Positions 46,136 through 55,765 of a DNA stretch of 64,000 bases are shown here, piece after piece (the stretch's first letter is position 1; each line of letters opens with the position of its first letter). The DNA lies in the NCBI RefSeq assembly GCF_900302495.1, contig NZ_OMKW01000001.1, positions 1-64,000 on the forward strand, in the 5' to 3' direction. A program made the position numbers and the translations under genes. This DNA is from Pontivivens insulae. Its GTDB lineage: Bacteria; Pseudomonadota; Alphaproteobacteria; Rhodobacterales; Rhodobacteraceae. Under the pieces are notes generated by a model, which ran no database searches, was not told the DNA's origin, and worked only from the letters and a program-made list of their open reading frames with translations.

Positions 46136-46972
46136 TTATTTCTTCTTGCGCTGGTGGCGCGTGCGCAGGATGTACTTGTCGGTCGTCTTGTTCGTCCGGG
46201 TACGTGCGCCCTTGGTCGGCTTGCCCCACGGGGTAACCGGGTGGCGACCACCGGAGGTCCGACCCTCACCACCGCCGTGCGGGTGATCAATCGGGTTCAT
46301 CACGACACCACGCACAGACGGGCGGATGCCCTTGTGGCGGTTACGACCTGCTTTACCGAGGTTCTGGTTCGAGTGGTCGGGGTTGGACACGGCACCAACG
46401 GTGGCCATGCATTCCTGACGCACGATGCGAAGCTCACCCGAGGAGAGACGCAGCTGTGCGTAGCCACCGTCACGACCAACGAACTGAGCGTAGGAGCCCG
46501 CCGCACGTGCGATCTGACCGCCCTTGCCCGGCTTGAGTTCGATGTTGTGAACGATTGTCCCGATCGGCATGCCGGTGAAGGGCATCGCGTTGCCCGGCTT
46601 CACATCGACTTTGTCGCCCGCGACGACCATGTCGCCCACTGCGAGGCGCTGAGGCGCGATGATGTAGGCCTGCTCGCCATCGGTATACTTGAGGAGCGCG
46701 ATGAACGCGGTCCGGTTGGGATCGTACTCGATCCGCTCAACCGCTGCGGCCACGTCGAACTTGCGACGCTTGAAATCCACGATGCGATAGAGACGCTTTG
46801 CCCCGCCGCCTTTGCGGCGCATGGTGATCCGTCCGGTGTTGTTCCGGCCGCCGTTCTTGGTCAAACCCTCGGTGAGAGATTTGACCGGACGCCCTTTCCA
46901 AAGCTCCGAACGGTCGATCAGAACCAGCCCGCGCTGGCCAGGCGTTGTCGGCTTATACGACTTCAATGCCAT
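46136..46972 (-). CDS. rplB: 50S ribosomal protein L2
   Basis: The 278-residue protein is central to peptidyl-transferase function. It contains the [19 protein letters not shown] region and the hallmark [17 protein letters not shown] with the functionally critical His. It is first in the rplB-rpsS-rplV-rpsC-rplP block, with its own promoter (47108-47136). In E. coli rplB directly follows rplW; here 1.6 kb with an unrelated gene intervenes. Confidence 0.98.
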   Translation of the reverse strand: MALKSYKPTTPGQRGLVLIDRSELWKGRPVKSLTEGLTKNGGRNNTGRITMRRKGGGAKRLYRIVDFKRRKFDVAAAVERIEYDPNRTAFIALLKYTDGEQAYIIAPQRLAVGDMVVAGDKVDVKPGNAMPFTGMPIGTIVHNIELKPGKGGQIARAAGSYAQFVGRDGGYAQLRLSSGELRIVRQECMATVGAVSNPDHSNQNLGKAGRNRHKGIRPSVRGVVMNPIDHPHGGGEGRTSGGRHPVTPWGKPTKGARTRTNKTTDKYILRTRHQRKKK

Positions 46973-47073
46973 CTTGCTGTCTTCCGTTTGCTTGGCGACA
47001 GGCCGGGAGCCCGCCGCGGTTTAGAGGGCCCCGAAGGTCCCCAAATTCATGTGTTCTCGCGAACGACGACAAA

Positions 47074-47093
47074 GCCCCGGACGAATCCGGGGC
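47074..47093. repeat. GC-rich palindromic element in rplB leader
   Basis: GCCCCGGA/TCCGGGGC with a CGAA loop, the same arms as the element at 34054-34074. It lies in the rplB 5' leader, downstream of its promoter, so it would be a hairpin in the mRNA. Confidence 0.65.
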
Positions 47094-47107
47094 CAAGTCG
47101 ATGCGTT

Positions 47108-47136
47108 CGTGTAGGGGAGTCGTGTGGGGGGGTCAA
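47108..47136 (-). promoter_or_regulatory. Restart promoter for rplB-to-rplP block
   Basis: On the minus strand TTGACC (47131-47136) and TACACG (47108-47113) are spaced by 17 bp, giving a leader of about 130 nt with the GCCCCGGA hairpin. Confidence 0.72.
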
Positions 47137-47413
47137 GGGCGCGAGCAGTGAAACAAGTGCCCTATGCAGCAAGACCTCAGCCAAGCTGCGCATCGCCGGG
47201 TCATGGTGCGGCAATCAAGAGGTCGAATGGAGCACTTTATGCCCACCAAATCCGCCTGACCAACCTGCAACGCCCTACAGCAACCCAATCGCCGTGCCCG
47301 GGGGGCGGCCCGGCGATGCACGGCGCCTTCAGCTTGATTTTGATTCCGCGTATTATGGAATCGTGGTCTGCTGCTGACTAAGGGATAACTGACCTACGCG
47401 GCTCGAACAGACT
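47137..47413. other. Intergenic segment with long-range inverted repeat
   Basis: No gene is recognised. GCATCGCCGGGTC (47190-47202) and GGCCCGGCGATGC (47307-47319) form an inverted repeat matching at 12 of 13 positions with 104 bp between. An inner TCGCCG/CGGCGA pair (47289-47294, 47311-47316) competes with the outer arms. It could be a structured RNA, a remnant of a mobile element or a palindromic repeat. Confidence 0.45.
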
Positions 47414-48181
47414 TCATTTCTTCAAAGCAATCAACGCCTGCTTTTTAGCTTTGAGCCGTGCCGTCTTTTGTTCGTATATTTCAGCAAGCGCATCTTCGTA
47501 GATATCAAGAAGATCAAAGTAATCCCCTTCAACCACTTCATCACCGTGCGTTCCAAGGTTACCTACAATTCGCAAGGCATTCATCGACTCAGCTGTATCT
47601 GAATCTTTTTTGGTTTTTTCAAATACATCTATTCTCTCGAAAAGGCTCAGACGCTGCGGTTTTCCTTTTTTATCAGGCTTGCTCCTCGCAACCCCTTGCT
47701 CGTCCAATACTCGCTCTAAACTTGTTCGCAGCCTCGAGGTTGAGGCTGAAAGATCCGTCCAGAAAAGCTGAAACGCCAATTTCAACTCCTTTTTCACCTG
47801 TGCTGGGAGTTGTCTGGATATTGGGAAAATTGGAGGCGCGGGAAACATACTGACTGGCTCTAGCCAAACGTGGTAACCGCCTCCCTCTGGAACACCATAG
47901 TCATCGAAATATTCGATATAATCGACACTTACATGGCCACTAACTGATATGACTTCTCCGCAGGTAGCGTTGTCGCAAACTAACATCGTCGTAAATCTTT
48001 TGCAGATCCACTCGGGATCCCACTCCTCACGCCCCTGCTCTCGACTGGAATGATGCGGTTCAAGCAAAGCAATAGGAGTCGCCCCACGACGGACTTGTCC
48101 TTTGTTGCAACGTGGGCATGGATACGAGTTCGGAAAATCTTCTTGAACATACTTCTGCCAGATTTCTCTATTTATTGCCAA
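47414..48181 (-). CDS. AT-rich DUF4145-like zinc-ribbon protein inserted between rplW and rplB
   Basis: The 255-residue protein has an N-terminal four-cysteine ribbon (C22, C25, C69, C74), a middle region without recognised domain, and a C-terminal helical part with RIVGNLGTHG (204-213), followed by DLLDIYEDALAEIYEQ and a Lys-rich tail. That tail segment is the hallmark I associate with DUF4145, a domain found in many accessory and restriction-associated proteins of unknown function. The start is TTG at 48181 after AGGA. Its DNA is AT-rich (20 of 60 bases GC in 47581-47640), against about 60 percent in neighbours, indicating recent acquisition. It sits between the rplW terminator and the rplB promoter. 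Confidence 0.72.
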   Translation of the reverse strand: MAINREIWQKYVQEDFPNSYPCPRCNKGQVRRGATPIALLEPHHSSREQGREEWDPEWICKRFTTMLVCDNATCGEVISVSGHVSVDYIEYFDDYGVPEGGGYHVWLEPVSMFPAPPIFPISRQLPAQVKKELKLAFQLFWTDLSASTSRLRTSLERVLDEQGVARSKPDKKGKPQRLSLFERIDVFEKTKKDSDTAESMNALRIVGNLGTHGDEVVEGDYFDLLDIYEDALAEIYEQKTARLKAKKQALIALKK

Positions 48182-48545
48182 TTACATTGTCCTAAATATA
48201 TATTCGAACCTAATACATATTCCTCCTTTATCGATTTACAAAGGCAAAGCCTAGAAAAACAAGGTTAAGACTGGGTACTGCTCAGAGTGGGCTACAAATA
48301 GGCCTCAAGCCAATTAGGCGAGGCAGCTCCCGCCACGTGCCACGCGCGTTCGCGGCTGAAATGCCCCCCTTACACGTTTCCAAGACGCTGTCATTCGCAC
48401 CCCGCGGGAGGGCGCTTTAGCGCCCACCTAAACTCGTACGCTGCCCTACGTTTCGAGTCGGAGGCCCCATCATGCGCGATGCAAGCGACATTGTTCATTG
48501 TGGGATTTCAATCCGGTAAGCCCCCTCAGCGAACACCCGGCAAGC
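48182..48545. other. Intergenic region upstream of the DUF4145-like gene
   Basis: No gene is supported in these 364 bp. The first 80 bp (48182-48260) are strongly AT-rich, with TATATATTT and AGGAGG on the minus strand, and probably hold the promoter and leader of the inserted gene. The rest is GC-rich host-like sequence with a GGGCGC/GCGCCC hairpin at 48410-48425. The change in base composition near 48260 may mark one edge of the acquired block. Confidence 0.5.
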
Positions 48546-48575
48546 AAAAAGGCCCCCGCCAATCGGCAGGGGCCC
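48546..48575 (-). terminator. Intrinsic terminator after rplW
   Basis: The minus-strand stem GGCCCCTGCC/GGCGGGGGCC with a GATT loop is followed by five T. It ends the tuf-rpsJ-rplC-rplD-rplW transcript 29 bp after rplW. Confidence 0.9.
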
Positions 48576-48603
48576 TCCTAAAATTCTCACCAATCCGAAA
48601 GGA

Positions 48604-48900
48604 TCAGAGGCCGGTGGACACGTCGATCGTGTTGCCCTCTTCGAGGGTCACATAGGCCTTCTTGACGTCCTTGCGCGTGCCGAGGCGACCACGGAAGCGC
48701 TTCACTTTGCCTTTGGAGATGGTCGTGTTCACGGCCTTCACCTTGACGTTGAAGAGGCCTTCGACCGCTTCTTTGATCTGCGGCTTGTTGGCGTCAATCG
48801 CAACTTCGAAGACCACAGCGCCGGACTCGGACGCCAGCGTGGACTTCTCCGTGATGATCGGACGACGGATCACGTCGTAGAGTTCTGCTTTCACGCTCAT
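48604..48900 (-). CDS. rplW: 50S ribosomal protein L23
   Basis: L23 sits at the peptide exit and docks trigger factor and SRP. The 98-residue product has [44 protein letters not shown] and [14 protein letters not shown]. Its ATG overlaps the rplD stop (ATGA). It is followed by a terminator rather than by rplB. Confidence 0.98.
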   Translation of the reverse strand: MSVKAELYDVIRRPIITEKSTLASESGAVVFEVAIDANKPQIKEAVEGLFNVKVKAVNTTISKGKVKRFRGRLGTRKDVKKAYVTLEEGNTIDVSTGL

Positions 48901-49517
48901 TTCAGACGCGCCTCCAGCGCTTCGACGGCGGATTTCGTCAGAACCAGCGTGTCGGCCTTGAGAATGTCATAGACATTCGCACCCATGGACGGGAGCACGT
49001 TCACGTCAGCGAGGTTCTGGCTTGCCCGCTTGAAGTTTGCATTCACTTCAGCACCGTCGATGACGAGGGTGCGGTTCCAACCGTTCTTGGAGACCTGACC
49101 GGCGAGGGTCTTGGTCTTTGCATCGGCCATATCCGCATTCTCGATCACGACCAGCTCACCCGCGCCTGCCTTGGCAGAAAGCGCGTGCTTCAGGCCGAGG
49201 GCACGGAACTTCTTGGTCAGGTCATGCGCGTGGCTGCGCGGAACCGGACCCTTTGTCGTGCCACCCTTGCGGAACTGAGATACACCACGGTCACCATGGC
49301 GTGCGCCACCGGTGCCCTTTTGGCGGTAGATCTTCTTCGTGGAATACGAAGTTTCACCACGCGTCAGCGTCTTGTGCGTGCCCTGCTGGCGACGGGCCAG
49401 CTGCCAACGCACGACGCGGTGCAGGATGTCCTTGCGCGGCTCAAGACCAAAGACCTCATCAGAGAGGTCGATGGACCCGGCGGCACCGGCATCAAGGTTG
49501 ATTACGTCGAGTTTCAT
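48897..49517 (-). CDS. rplD: 50S ribosomal protein L4
   Basis: The 206-residue protein lines the exit tunnel with its extended loop [26 protein letters not shown], followed by [19 protein letters not shown]. In E. coli L4 represses its own S10 operon. Its start overlaps the rplC stop. Confidence 0.98.
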   Translation of the reverse strand: MKLDVINLDAGAAGSIDLSDEVFGLEPRKDILHRVVRWQLARRQQGTHKTLTRGETSYSTKKIYRQKGTGGARHGDRGVSQFRKGGTTKGPVPRSHAHDLTKKFRALGLKHALSAKAGAGELVVIENADMADAKTKTLAGQVSKNGWNRTLVIDGAEVNANFKRASQNLADVNVLPSMGANVYDILKADTLVLTKSAVEALEARLK

Positions 49518-50359
49518 TTGTCCTCACCCCCTTCAGGAGCGTCCTGAGCCTCGGCAGCAGCTTCGGCTTCGGCAGCCTCGATTGCGGCCTGCTCTTCAGC
49601 AGCAGCAGCAGCGGCAGCAGCTTCAGCTTCGGCAGCAGCAGCGGCTTCGGCCTCAGCAGCAGCTTTCGCAGCTTCTTCAGCAGCGGAGCGCAGAGCGGCA
49701 GGCAGGATCACGTTATCAGGCAGGGCCTTCTTAACGGCATCCTTGATCGTCACCCAACCACCTTTGGAACCAGGAACGGCGCCTTTGACCATGATCAGGC
49801 CACGGTCGCTGTCAGTCTTGACGACTTCCAGGTTCTGAGTGGTCACGCGAACAGCACCCATGTGGCCAGCCATCTTCTTACCTTTGAAGACTTTGCCAGG
49901 ATCCTGACACTGACCAGTGGAGCCGTGCGAACGGTGGGAGATGGACACACCGTGGGAGGCCCGCAGACCGCCAAAGTTGTGACGCTTCATCGCACCCGCA
50001 AAGCCCTTACCGATGGACGTACCCGCCACATCGACATACTGGCCCGCAAAGTAATGATCTGCGGTGATTTCCTCACCCACGTCGATCATGTTCTCTGCAG
50101 AGACACGGAACTCCGCCAGCTTCCGCTTCGGCTCAACCTTCGCAACGGCGAAGTGGCCGCGCATCGGCGCGCTGACATTCTTTGCCTTGGCCGAACCCAC
50201 GCCAAGCTGAACAGCGGAATAGCCGTCACGCTCGGCGGTGCGCTGTGCAACCACCTGGCAGTTTTCCATCTGGAGAACGGTCACAGGGATCTGCTTACCG
50301 TCTTCCATGAACAGCCGGGTCATGCCCAGCTTTTTTGCAATCACTCCGGAACGCAACAT
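49514..50359 (-). CDS. rplC: 50S ribosomal protein L3 with Ala/Glu-rich C-terminal extension
   Basis: The core (about 1-215) is typical L3: [26 protein letters not shown] and [27 protein letters not shown], including the loop near the peptidyl-transferase centre. About 58 further residues (224-281) are almost only Ala and Glu, probably a helical or disordered acidic tail, making the protein 281 residues against 209 in E. coli. The tail is encoded by repetitive GCA/GCC and GAA codons at about 49515-49690 and overlaps the rplD start. In order between rpsJ and rplD. Confidence 0.96.
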   Translation of the reverse strand: MLRSGVIAKKLGMTRLFMEDGKQIPVTVLQMENCQVVAQRTAERDGYSAVQLGVGSAKAKNVSAPMRGHFAVAKVEPKRKLAEFRVSAENMIDVGEEITADHYFAGQYVDVAGTSIGKGFAGAMKRHNFGGLRASHGVSISHRSHGSTGQCQDPGKVFKGKKMAGHMGAVRVTTQNLEVVKTDSDRGLIMVKGAVPGSKGGWVTIKDAVKKALPDNVILPAALRSAAEEAAKAAAEAEAAAAAEAEAAAAAAAAEEQAAIEAAEAEAAAEAQDAPEGGEDK

Positions 50360-50370
50360 CGCTCGGCCCC

Positions 50371-50679
50371 TTAGAGTTTGATTTCAACGTCCACACCGGC
50401 GGCGAGGTCGAGCTTCATCAGCGCGTCCACGGTCTGTGGTGTGGGATCGACGATATCCAGCAGGCGCTTGTGCGTGCGGATTTCGAACTGCTCACGGCTC
50501 TTCTTGTCCACGTGGGGACCGCGAAGAACGGTGAATTTCTCAATCTTGTTGGGCAGCGGGATCGGACCGCGGACCGTGGCACCCGTACGCTTTGCGGTCG
50601 AAACGATTTCCTGCGTGCTGGTGTCGAGCACGCGGTAATCGAAGGCCTTGAGCCGGATGCGAATGTTCTGACCGTTCAT
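50371..50679 (-). CDS. rpsJ: 30S ribosomal protein S10 / NusE
   Basis: The 102-residue protein is both a head component of the 30S subunit and NusE, which with NusB binds boxA RNA in rRNA antitermination. It contains [51 protein letters not shown] and ends with VDVEIKL. Its upstream leader has a boxA-like element at 50701-50713. It follows tuf. Confidence 0.98.
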   Translation of the reverse strand: MNGQNIRIRLKAFDYRVLDTSTQEIVSTAKRTGATVRGPIPLPNKIEKFTVLRGPHVDKKSREQFEIRTHKRLLDIVDPTPQTVDALMKLDLAAGVDVEIKL

Positions 50680-50700
50680 TTTGGTCGCCTCATGTTCGCG

Positions 50701-50713
50701 TGTTCAAAGAGCA
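50701..50713 (-). promoter_or_regulatory. boxA-like element in rpsJ leader
   Basis: On the minus strand TGCTCTTTGAACA differs from the boxA sequence TGCTCTTTAACA by a single inserted G. It lies 21 bp upstream of rpsJ and directly after a strong hairpin. It may allow the S10-NusB complex to act on its own message. The match is seen in sequence; the function is inferred. Confidence 0.5.
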
Positions 50714-50740
50714 CGGCCGGAGGGACGATCCCCCCGGCCG
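50714..50740 (-). other. Hairpin between tuf and rpsJ
   Basis: A twelve-base-pair stem (CGGCCGG...GGGA with TCCC...CCGGCCG, one wobble pair) and a three-base loop lie nine bases after the tuf stop. No U run follows; instead the boxA-like sequence follows. It may be an mRNA processing or partial termination site that separates tuf from the S10 operon. Confidence 0.65.
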
Positions 50741-50749
50741 GGTATACGA

Positions 50750-51925
<1,176 letters not shown>

Positions 51926-51957
51926 GCTAAAGCCTCCTCAGAGTGTGTTTCGTTCCG

Positions 51958-52491
51958 TCAGGACCCAACGAGTTGCTGACGTGCCCGCTCAACAAATTGA
52001 CGGGCGAGATCAATAACCACGGCGTCGTCGCCGCGGAAGTCGGCCCCTTCGATCACACCCTCCTGGGTGTTCACGCCGGGATTAAACAGTGCAGACACCT
52101 GAATCGGTGCCGCGAGGGATGCGCCCGTAGCCGCATCCAAGAGAGTTGCAGTGCCCGTCATCGTGCTGGGGCCAGTGCCCAGGAACGTCGTTCCACTGCC
52201 GAGATCGACATCGAGAATGTTGAGCTGCACAACCGCCGGGCGATCCCCGACAATGTAACGCATGTCAACAATCGCTGCCGCTTCAAGGGCCTGCTTCACA
52301 TCGAAGGCCGCGACCTCACGACCGCGGGTGACATCCCCGATCGCGCTGACGTCGACATTCGTGCTCACGATGCGGATATCGCGCAGCACCCGGGCATCCG
52401 TTGCAGGCGCCTGATAGGGCACTACTCCGGGCTGGCCACAAGCGACCAGCCCGAAAAGGACTGTCGCCATAACTGTGCTGCGCAACATCAT
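51958..52491 (-). CDS. Hypothetical lipoprotein (DUF6778-like) between fusA and tuf
   Basis: The 177-residue protein has a lipoprotein signal with lipobox LVAC and acylated C18. The remainder is a mixed alpha/beta domain with RIVSTNVDVSAIGDVTRGREVAAFDVKQALEAA and a C-terminal DDAVVIDLARQFVERARQQL helix, similar to a Rhodobacterales family I recall as DUF6778. The function is unknown. It lies in the str operon, 14 bp after fusA and 32 bp before tuf, in the same direction, with host-like base composition, so it is an old resident rather than a fresh insert. Confidence 0.72.
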   Translation of the reverse strand: MMLRSTVMATVLFGLVACGQPGVVPYQAPATDARVLRDIRIVSTNVDVSAIGDVTRGREVAAFDVKQALEAAAIVDMRYIVGDRPAVVQLNILDVDLGSGTTFLGTGPSTMTGTATLLDAATGASLAAPIQVSALFNPGVNTQEGVIEGADFRGDDAVVIDLARQFVERARQQLVGS

Positions 52492-52505
52492 CTCTCTACC
52501 TTTCC

Positions 52506-54623
52506 TCAGGCGTATTTCGCCTGGATCTCTTCCGAGATGTTGGACGGAACGGCGTCATAATGATCGAACTGCATCGTGAACTGCGCGCGGCCCGAAGACA
52601 TGGAGCGCAGGTTGTTGATGTAGCCGAACATGTTGGCCAGCGGCACGAACGCATCAATGACAATCGCGTTGCCGCGCGTGTCCTGACCCTGCACCATGCC
52701 GCGACGGGAGGTGAGATCACCAATGATCGAACCGGTATACTCTTCCGGCGTCAGCACCTCGACCTTCATCATCGGCTCAAGCAGTTTCGCACCCGCTTTC
52801 CGCAGACCTTCACGCATCGCCATACGGGATGCGATCTCGAATGCGAGAACCGAGGAGTCAACGTCGTGGAATGCACCATCGATCAGTGCAACCTTGAAGT
52901 CGATCACAGGGAAGCCTGCCAGCGGACCGGAGTCCATGACCGACTGGATGCCCTTCTCGACTCCTGGGATGTATTCCTTCGGAACAGCACCACCCACGAT
53001 ACGGGACTCGAAGGAATAACCTTCGCCCGGCTCCGTCGGCGTGATGATCAGCTTAACGCGACCAAACTGACCCGTACCACCGGACTGCTTTTTGTGCGTG
53101 TAGTCGATTTCCGCCTCGGTGGAGATCGTCTCACGGTAAGCAACCTGCGGCGCACCGATATTCGCCTCAACCTTGAATTCCCGCTTCAGGCGGTCAACGA
53201 GGATGTCGAGGTGAAGTTCGCCCATGCCCTTCATGATGGTTTGACCAGACTCAAGGTCAGTCTCAACACGGAAGGACGGATCTTCTGCCGCCAGACGCGC
53301 GAGGCCCTGGGACATCTTCTCCTGGTCGGCCTTCGTCTTCGGCTCGACCGCGATCTCGATCACAGGATCGGGGAACGTCATCGTTTCGAGGACAACCGGA
53401 TCGTTCTGGGCGCAGAGCGTGTCGCCCGTGGTCGTGTCTTTCAGACCGGCCAGCGCGATGATGTCGCCCGCAAACGCTTCCTGAATCTCGTCCTGCTTGT
53501 TGGAGTGCATCATGACCATACGGCCAACGCGCTCTTTCTTGCCTTTGGTCGAGTTCAGCAGGCTGTCGCCCTTGTTGATCGTACCGGAGTAAATCCGGGT
53601 GAACGTCAAGGAGCCCATGAACGGGTCGTTCATGATTTTGAACGCGAGGCCGGAGAAAGCCATGTCATCATCAGCGCGGCGTGCGATGTTACGGGTTTCC
53701 GTCTCATCACCCGGCTTGAAGCCCATGTAGTCAACAACGTCGAGCGGGCTCGGCAGATAGTCGATCACAGCGTTGAGCAGCGGCTGAACACCTTTGTTCT
53801 TGAACGCGGAACCACCGAGAACAGGAACAAAGGACAGCGAAAGCGTACCTTTGCGGAGCAGCGAGCGCAGAGTAGCAATGTCAGGCTCGTTGCCTTCCAG
53901 ATACTCCATCATCGCATCGTCGTCCATTTCAACGGCAGCTTCGACCATCTTGCCGCGCCACTCGTCAGCCATGTCCTTGAGGCTGTCGCGGATCGGAGCC
54001 TTGACCCAGGATGCACCCAGATCTTCGCCCTGCCACAACCACTCTTCCATGGTCACGAGGTCGATGAGGCCTTCCAGCTCGGTCTCCGCGCCAATCGGAA
54101 TACCGACAGGAACGGCACGCGCGCCGGTGCGATCTTCGATCATGTTGACGCAGTTGAAGAAGTCAGCGCCGATCTTGTCCATCTTGTTGACAAAGACCAT
54201 CCGCGGAACCTTGTACCGGTCGGCCTGACGCCAAACGGTTTCGGTCTGCGGCTCAACACCTGCGTTTGCGTCGAGAACGCAAACCGCGCCGTCGAGAACG
54301 GCAAGCGAACGCTCAACTTCAATGGTGAAGTCAACGTGGCCAGGGGTGTCGATGATGTTCAGGCGGTGCTTCGGAGTATCAGGCGTCTGGCCGTCTTCCG
54401 TACGCTCCCAGAAAGTGGTGGTCGCAGCGGAGGTAATCGTGATGCCACGCTCCTGCTCCTGCTCCATCCAGTCCATGGTAGCCGCGCCATCGTGCACTTC
54501 GCCGATGTTGTGGGATTTGCCCGTGTAGAACAGAATCCGCTCCGAACAGGTGGTCTTACCTGCATCGATGTGAGCCATGATCCCGAAGTTACGGTACAGC
54601 TCGAGGGGATATTCGCGTGCCAT
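52506..54623 (-). CDS. fusA: Elongation factor G
   Basis: EF-G catalyses ribosomal translocation and, with RRF, ribosome recycling. The 705-residue protein has AHIDAGKTT (17-25), DTPGH switch II and [10 protein letters not shown]. The five EF-G domains are followed by [26 protein letters not shown] near the end. Usual length. It follows rpsG by 24 bp in a canonical str arrangement. Confidence 0.98.
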   Translation of the reverse strand: MAREYPLELYRNFGIMAHIDAGKTTCSERILFYTGKSHNIGEVHDGAATMDWMEQEQERGITITSAATTTFWERTEDGQTPDTPKHRLNIIDTPGHVDFTIEVERSLAVLDGAVCVLDANAGVEPQTETVWRQADRYKVPRMVFVNKMDKIGADFFNCVNMIEDRTGARAVPVGIPIGAETELEGLIDLVTMEEWLWQGEDLGASWVKAPIRDSLKDMADEWRGKMVEAAVEMDDDAMMEYLEGNEPDIATLRSLLRKGTLSLSFVPVLGGSAFKNKGVQPLLNAVIDYLPSPLDVVDYMGFKPGDETETRNIARRADDDMAFSGLAFKIMNDPFMGSLTFTRIYSGTINKGDSLLNSTKGKKERVGRMVMMHSNKQDEIQEAFAGDIIALAGLKDTTTGDTLCAQNDPVVLETMTFPDPVIEIAVEPKTKADQEKMSQGLARLAAEDPSFRVETDLESGQTIMKGMGELHLDILVDRLKREFKVEANIGAPQVAYRETISTEAEIDYTHKKQSGGTGQFGRVKLIITPTEPGEGYSFESRIVGGAVPKEYIPGVEKGIQSVMDSGPLAGFPVIDFKVALIDGAFHDVDSSVLAFEIASRMAMREGLRKAGAKLLEPMMKVEVLTPEEYTGSIIGDLTSRRGMVQGQDTRGNAIVIDAFVPLANMFGYINNLRSMSSGRAQFTMQFDHYDAVPSNISEEIQAKYA

Positions 54624-54647
54624 GTTGAGTGTCCTCTAGGCTCGTAA

Positions 54648-55118
54648 TTACCAGCGATAGTGAGAGAACGCTTTGTTCGCCTCAGCCATCTTGTGCGTGT
54701 CTTCGCGCTTCTTCACAGCGGTGCCGCGAGAGTTGACGGCGTCGAGCAGCTCGCCTGCGAGGCGCTCTTCCATCGTGTTCTCGTTGCGGGCACGGGACGC
54801 CGTGATCAGCCAACGGATCGCGAGAGCTTCGCGACGCTCGGGGCGCACTTCGACGGGAACCTGATAGGTCGCACCACCAACACGGCGGGAGCGAACTTCG
54901 AGCGCGGGCTTAATGTTGTCGAGTGCTTCGTGGAACACTTCGATCGGCTCACGCTTCATGCGGTCTTCAACGCGCGTAAGCGCGCCGTAAACGATGCTTT
55001 CAGCGGCAGATTTCTTGCCGTCATACATCAGGTTGTTCATGAACTTGGTCAGAACGCGGTCACCATACTTGGCGTCCGGCAGAACTTCCCGTTTCTCGGC
55101 GCGATGGCGTCGTGACAT
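54648..55118 (-). CDS. rpsG: 30S ribosomal protein S7
   Basis: The 156-residue protein organises the 30S head. Motifs: [40 protein letters not shown] and [25 protein letters not shown]. It can repress the str operon in E. coli. In canonical rpsL-rpsG-fusA order. Confidence 0.99.
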   Translation of the reverse strand: MSRRHRAEKREVLPDAKYGDRVLTKFMNNLMYDGKKSAAESIVYGALTRVEDRMKREPIEVFHEALDNIKPALEVRSRRVGGATYQVPVEVRPERREALAIRWLITASRARNENTMEERLAGELLDAVNSRGTAVKKREDTHKMAEANKAFSHYRW

Positions 55119-55133
55119 CTCGCGGTCTCCTTC

Positions 55134-55505
55134 TTATTTCGGACGCTTTGCGCCGTACTTCGAACGACGCTGACGGCGATCTTTGACGCCTTGCGTGTCG
55201 AGTACACCGCGCAGGATGTGGTAGCGGACGCCCGGAAGATCTTTCACCCGGCCGCCACGGATCAGAACCACAGAGTGCTCCTGAAGGTTGTGGCTTTCAC
55301 CAGGGATGTAGGAGATCACCTCGAAACCGTTGGTCAGGCGAACCTTCGCAACTTTCCGCATAGCGGAGTTCGGTTTTTTCGGGGTGGTCGTGTACACGCG
55401 CGTACAGACGCCACGCTTCTGGGGGCAACCCTCCAGATGCAGCGACTTCGAGCGCTTAACTTTTGGCTGCCGCGGTTTGCGGATCAGCTGTTGGATCGTC
55501 GGCAT
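55134..55505 (-). CDS. rpsL: 30S ribosomal protein S12
   Basis: S12 controls decoding accuracy. The 123-residue product has [14 protein letters not shown], the decoding loop [10 protein letters not shown] with K43 and the second loop [13 protein letters not shown]; both loops carry the residues found in streptomycin-sensitive bacteria. It is first in the str operon after a 190-nt leader and a consensus promoter at 55701-55729. Confidence 0.98.
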   Translation of the reverse strand: MPTIQQLIRKPRQPKVKRSKSLHLEGCPQKRGVCTRVYTTTPKKPNSAMRKVAKVRLTNGFEVISYIPGESHNLQEHSVVLIRGGRVKDLPGVRYHILRGVLDTQGVKDRRQRRSKYGAKRPK

Positions 55506-55694
55506 TCCAATCTCGCCCTATCGTTCGTTCAACGGCCAAATGCGCACCTCATGGCACGCACGAACCAAAGCGCATTCCCTTTTGAGAAATGCGCAATGGC
55601 GGAAATTCCAGAGGATCGGAGCGACTGCCCGGATCATGACTCGCCAGTATCGGCTGTATTTCTTGTCTCCAAAGGGAATCTCCCCTCGGAAAGT
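55506..55694 (-). other. Structured leader of the str operon
   Basis: The predicted transcript has about 190 nt before rpsL. It contains a GCGCATT/AATGCGC hairpin (55570-55594) and a long-range pair ATTCCCTTT/AAAGGGAAT (55574-55582, 55671-55679) whose arms overlap the first hairpin, so two mutually exclusive folds are possible. It may serve in control by a ribosomal protein; this is inferred. Confidence 0.45.
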
Positions 55695-55700
55695 GCGCGA

Positions 55701-55729
55701 TACCTACGCCCGACTCACTCAAGTGTCAA
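55701..55729 (-). promoter_or_regulatory. Promoter of the str operon (rpsL)
   Basis: The consensus -35 TTGACA (55724-55729), a 17-bp spacer and TAGGTA (55701-55706) lie on the minus strand. A CAGGTC/GACCTG palindrome lies just upstream, near 55733-55750. Confidence 0.78.
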
Positions 55730-55765
55730 CACAGGTCAGCCAAGACCTGACTGCATAGGTGTCCG

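Noticed and set aside
47101-47413. Search for a transposase or integrase associated with the AT-rich insert
   Set aside because: No recombinase-like sequence or clear terminal direct repeats are visible; the mechanism of acquisition remains open.
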